From the NCBI GenBank assembly GCA_021793595.1, contig JAJYSL010000219.1, positions 1 to 7,163 on the forward strand: 7,163 bases of DNA, in the 5' to 3' direction. Shown here piece by piece: positions 4,256 to 7,163 of the stretch. Under the pieces are notes generated by a model, which worked only from the letters and a program-made list of their open reading frames with translations, did not search any database and was not told the origin of the DNA. Every line of letters begins with the position of its first letter. Within the stretch, counting starts at the first letter, position 1. Origin of the DNA: Acidobacteriota bacterium (GTDB lineage: Bacteria > Acidobacteriota > Terriglobia > Terriglobales > Acidobacteriaceae). The translations under genes were made by a program, and so were the position numbers.

Positions 4256-6298
4256 TTGAAGTGTTTGTGTGCTTTTTTTCTCAGCCTGACTATGTTGTGC
4301 TTCACGTTCTCGTCATTCGCGCAATCCACCACGGCAACGATCAGCGGCCTTGTGGTTGATTCGGGCGGTGCTGTGCTTCACAACGCCGACGTGCAAATCC
4401 TGAACGAAGATACTGGCATTCAGTACGACAGCAAAACCAACAATGTCGGCATTTATGCCGTGTCGATTCTCCCACCGGGCCATTACCGGGTCCAGGTGTC
4501 TATGGACGGCTTCAAAACCATCATTAAGTCCGACATCACGTTGAATGTTCAAACCGCTCTTGCCCTGAACTTCACGCTGCCGATTGGCGCAGTCTCCGAA
4601 AGCGTGACTGTAAAGGGTGGGTCGTCGCTACTGAATACCACGAGTTCTGCTGTCAGTACCGTCGTCGACCACAAGTTCGTTCAGAACATGCCTCTGAATG
4701 GGCGTAGCTTTCAAGACCTGATCTCCATGACACCAGGCGTCGTCACGGGCAGTCCGCAGAGCGGTGAGGGTGTAGGACAACAAGGCGACTTCAGCATCAA
4801 CGGCCAACGGACAGAATCAAATATTTATTTGGTAGACGGGGTATCGGCAAACATAAATCCTGGCTATCCGAACGGATTTCCTCAAGCCGGCACAGGCGGG
4901 ACCATTGCGGCAGGAACAGCACTTGGAACGACCCAGAGTCTGATCCCGGTCGATGCTCTTCAAGAATTCCGAATCAACAGTTCGTCCTACTCCGCCGAAT
5001 TCGGACAGTCGCCGGGAGGACAGATTTCTTTTTCCACCCGGTCCGGCACCAATATTTTGCACGGAACGGTGTTTGAGTATCTCCGCAACGACGTCTTCGA
5101 TGCGAACGATTGGTTCAATGACCATAACGGAGCACCCAAAACTGCCATTCGACAAAACGACTTCGGAGGCACCTTCGGCGGCCCCATCGTAATACCGCAT
5201 CTATACGACGGCCGGGACAAGATGTTCTTCTTCGCGGCGTATGAGGGACTTCGCCTCGTCTTACCCACGGCTGCTACCACGACGGAATACGTTCCGTCCC
5301 TCGCGGTTCGCGAGAATACGCAACCGGCGCTCCAGCCGATCTTCGATGCGTTTCCACTGCCGACCGACCCGGAGGTACAAATCGCATGTAGCTCCGCACA
5401 GGCTAATTGTCCGAACGGCGCGCCTCCAGGCACGCTGGTTCCCAGTGGACTGTCTCCCTTCGTCAAAAGCTACTCCCTTCCGGCAACCATCGATAGGACC
5501 TCGATACGGATCGATGCCCACTTGTCGAGCCAGCACAGCGTTTTCTTTCGATTTGGAGACACGCCCACCTCCGCCAGCAACAGAAACCTTTCCGCGGTCA
5601 GTCAGCGGCAGGTCGACACAACGACCTATACTTTTGGCGTAAACAGTCAGCTAACTAACTTTTTAAGTAACGAATTTCGATACAACTATGCTTCCAGCCA
5701 GTCAGCGAATCCGACGGCGGTGGATGACTTCGGCGGAGCGAAGCCGGAAAACCTGGGGAACCTCTTTGGGATTCCCAACTCTTACAAAAACATTCTTCCA
5801 TACCCATACATTGATATTGTCGGGGTTGGGACGTCTTATATCTACTCCGAAGACGTGAATAACCGCCTCTCTCAACAAAACCTCACGGACACAGTTTCTC
5901 TTGCCATGGGACATCATGCTCTGCAATTGGGTATCAACTACCTCCATTTGTCCTCTCCTTTGAATCCGGCATCCATTGAGGCGCTGGGCTTCTTCTTTAC
6001 GCGGCAGCAAATGCTGTCGAATATCACTGACGAAACTCAGATCACAAAGAACGTGTCATCGATACCCGTTTTCAATCTATTTGCCGCTTTCGTCCAAGAC
6101 GAATGGCAGATCAATCCGAAATTGACGGTTTCGATGGGCCTCCGATGGGATCTTAACCCACCTCCCTCGGAGGCCAACGGCAACAATGCCTATACGCTAC
6201 GCGGAAATATCAGCGATCCCGCGTCACTTTCTGTCGCCCCTCAAGGCACCCCTCTGTGGCACACGGTATGGCATAGCTTTGCGCCTCGACTCGGGTAG
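4256..6298 (+). CDS. TonB-dependent-receptor-like outer-membrane protein, N-terminal part (frameshifted)
   Basis: From TTG 4256 this part is 680 residues. Residues 1-22 are a signal peptide (a lysine, a hydrophobic core, then SSFA before QS). A carboxypeptidase-regulatory-like beta-sandwich follows (about 26-112; TISGLVVDSGGAVLHNADVQI and LPPGHYRVQVSMDGFK). The plug domain covers about 128-270 (MPLNGRSFQDLISMTPGVV, INGQRTESNIYLVDGVSAN, EFRINSSSYSAEFGQSPGGQISFSTRSGTN). Barrel strands begin after that (FEYLRNDVFDANDWF, RQNDFGGTFGGP, FFFAAYEGLR; later FVQDEWQINPKLTVSMGLRWD). Such Oar-like proteins import large substrates through the outer membrane with TonB energy; the substrate is unknown. No STN signalling domain is seen. 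The frame breaks at 6293-6296 after HSFAPRLG, where TAG follows a GGG run and the family would continue with more barrel. TTG is supported by GAGGAGA upstream and by the clean signal peptide. Confidence 0.88.
   Translation: MKCLCAFFLSLTMLCFTFSSFAQSTTATISGLVVDSGGAVLHNADVQILNEDTGIQYDSKTNNVGIYAVSILPPGHYRVQVSMDGFKTIIKSDITLNVQTALALNFTLPIGAVSESVTVKGGSSLLNTTSSAVSTVVDHKFVQNMPLNGRSFQDLISMTPGVVTGSPQSGEGVGQQGDFSINGQRTESNIYLVDGVSANINPGYPNGFPQAGTGGTIAAGTALGTTQSLIPVDALQEFRINSSSYSAEFGQSPGGQISFSTRSGTNILHGTVFEYLRNDVFDANDWFNDHNGAPKTAIRQNDFGGTFGGPIVIPHLYDGRDKMFFFAAYEGLRLVLPTAATTTEYVPSLAVRENTQPALQPIFDAFPLPTDPEVQIACSSAQANCPNGAPPGTLVPSGLSPFVKSYSLPATIDRTSIRIDAHLSSQHSVFFRFGDTPTSASNRNLSAVSQRQVDTTTYTFGVNSQLTNFLSNEFRYNYASSQSANPTAVDDFGGAKPENLGNLFGIPNSYKNILPYPYIDIVGVGTSYIYSEDVNNRLSQQNLTDTVSLAMGHHALQLGINYLHLSSPLNPASIEALGFFFTRQQMLSNITDETQITKNVSSIPVFNLFAAFVQDEWQINPKLTVSMGLRWDLNPPPSEANGNNAYTLRGNISDPASLSVAPQGTPLWHTVWHSFAPRLG
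6293..6296 (+). other. Frameshift site in the receptor gene
   Basis: The upstream frame reads CGA CTC GGG TAG. With one more G the text becomes CGA CTC GGG GTA GCT TGG, giving R-L-G-V-A-W and then IVRSTPGWETVFRSGGGVFYD, the conserved continuation of this receptor family. One G is therefore missing from a G run relative to an intact gene. It can be a true mutation or a homopolymer sequencing error. Confidence 0.85.
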
Positions 6299-7155
6299 CT
6301 TGGATCGTTCGCTCTACGCCCGGTTGGGAAACCGTTTTTCGGAGCGGCGGGGGAGTGTTTTATGACACGAGCAACGAAAACGCGACACTCGGGTATTCGG
6401 GCATAGGATTTCAGGCGACGCAGGTTTATACATCCACACCCCTACCAGTCACAGCGTCGCAACTGAACTTCTCCGTGAACGCAAATCCGCCTTACACGGA
6501 TGATGTCGCATACGCGTTCCCATCCCACCTCCAGCCTCCGTACACACTCGAATGGAGCGCAGCCGTTCAACAAGCGCTGGGCAACGCCCAGACATTCACG
6601 CTGACCTATGTTGGATCGAACAGCAGACGTTTGCTGCAAGCCCAGATACAAAGTAATCCCAATTTCGAGCTGCTCTATTATTTCCCGAGCGGTCTCACAT
6701 CCAACTACGACGCGCTGGAAGTTGCGTTCCAGAGGGCAGTCACGAAGGGATTGCAAGCGCTCGCCAGTTATACATGGTCACACTCCCTGGATTACGGGTC
6801 CACGGCGACGTCCTTTCGCGCCATATACGGAAATTCGCATTTTGATATCAGAAATAACTTTCAGGCAGGTCTTTCATGGGATCTTCCTCAGTACCAACGG
6901 AATCGAATCGCAAAGATTTTCCTGGACGGATGGGGCTTGGACGGCAGGGTCAACGCTCGTACTCCATTTCCGATCACATTGACCGGAAACGCTCTGTATG
7001 ATGCATCCGGGAACCTGTATTACAGCGGCGTGAACTACAATCCTGGCCGCTCACCATACCTCCACGGAAAGCAATATCCAGGAGGAAAGGCCCTTAGCAG
7101 CCCGTGGTTAAAGTCGGTGGTTGATGCAGGACAAGTATGGGTAGAAAGCGTCTAA
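6295..7155 (+). CDS. TonB-dependent-receptor-like protein, C-terminal barrel part (after frameshift)
   Basis: Homology resumes at 6295 in the frame one base behind the N-terminal part, and gives 286 codons to the TAA at 7153-7155. The first usable start within it is GTG 6355 (266 residues), but no ribosome-binding site suits it, so it is a displaced fragment of the receptor rather than a gene of its own. Family landmarks are SGGGVFYDT, LQPPYTLEWSAAVQQALG, TLTYVGSNSRRLLQ, GLTSNYDALEVAFQRAVTKGLQALASYTWSHSLD, HFDIRNNFQAGLSWDLP and NPGRSPYLHGKQYPGGKAL. All are barrel strands and turns. Together the two parts make about 966 residues, and the usual last barrel strands and the closing aromatic residue are missing. 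The final segment after GGKAL (LKSVVDAGQVWVESV) does not resemble the expected family text, so a second frame problem is possible near 7100-7150. Confidence 0.82.
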   Translation, partial: VAWIVRSTPGWETVFRSGGGVFYDTSNENATLGYSGIGFQATQVYTSTPLPVTASQLNFSVNANPPYTDDVAYAFPSHLQPPYTLEWSAAVQQALGNAQTFTLTYVGSNSRRLLQAQIQSNPNFELLYYFPSGLTSNYDALEVAFQRAVTKGLQALASYTWSHSLDYGSTATSFRAIYGNSHFDIRNNFQAGLSWDLPQYQRNRIAKIFLDGWGLDGRVNARTPFPITLTGNALYDASGNLYYSGVNYNPGRSPYLHGKQYPGGKALSSPWLKSVVDAGQVWVESV

Positions 7156-7163
7156 CGAGTATG

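Noticed and set aside
5241..5642. Long open frames on other frames and strands inside the receptor gene
   Set aside because: Compositionally they are Arg/Ser/Pro-rich shadows of the receptor coding sequence and match no family.

Overview
The window looks like part of a chromosome from an acidobacterium (Acidobacteriota, class Terriglobia or close relatives). The main reason is the large receptor at the right end: a carboxypeptidase-regulatory-like N-terminal domain, a plug and a beta-barrel of the Oar-like type, which is greatly expanded in that phylum. Base composition is moderate, slightly above half GC by eye. The taxonomic call is an inference from protein style; no rRNA or other marker is present. 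I see no transposase, integrase, tRNA, rRNA or CRISPR array.

Left half (about 1-2050), small regulators and a toxin-antitoxin pair. An XRE-type regulator is encoded on the minus strand (11-451). A second, unrelated XRE-type protein is on the plus strand (689-970). Then come three minus-strand genes: a VapC-like PIN toxin (961-1404), its Phd/VapB-like antitoxin (1395-1676) and a third XRE protein (1741-2010). The XRE proteins at 689-970 and 1741-2010 are clear paralogues, with roughly 40 of about 88 aligned residues identical by eye, so the toxin-antitoxin pair sits between two sister regulators. Each sister gene is preceded by a palindrome with the core CAAC-YATA-GTTG, exactly 36 nt upstream of the GTG I take as its start. 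A further copy lies beside the second one, in the divergent gap in front of the sigma-factor gene.

Right half (about 2050-7163), an apparent sigma / anti-sigma / outer-membrane receptor operon on the plus strand. An ECF-type sigma factor (2154-2843) overlaps by 4 nt a membrane-anchored zinc-finger anti-sigma factor (2840-4144), which carries a long coiled coil and an RskA-like C-terminal domain. After 111 nt comes a TonB-dependent-receptor-like protein (4256 onward). Its frame is broken at a GGG run (6293-6295), where one missing G gives an immediate TAG. Homology resumes in the next frame at once and runs to a stop at 7153-7155, which also looks premature.

Working model (inference): the XRE sister proteins bind the CAAC-YATA-GTTG palindromes, repress themselves and control the divergent sigma operon. 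The sigma factor, held at the membrane by the anti-sigma factor, would drive this operon and perhaps receptor expression elsewhere. The receptor itself may be non-functional here if the frameshift is real and not a sequencing error.
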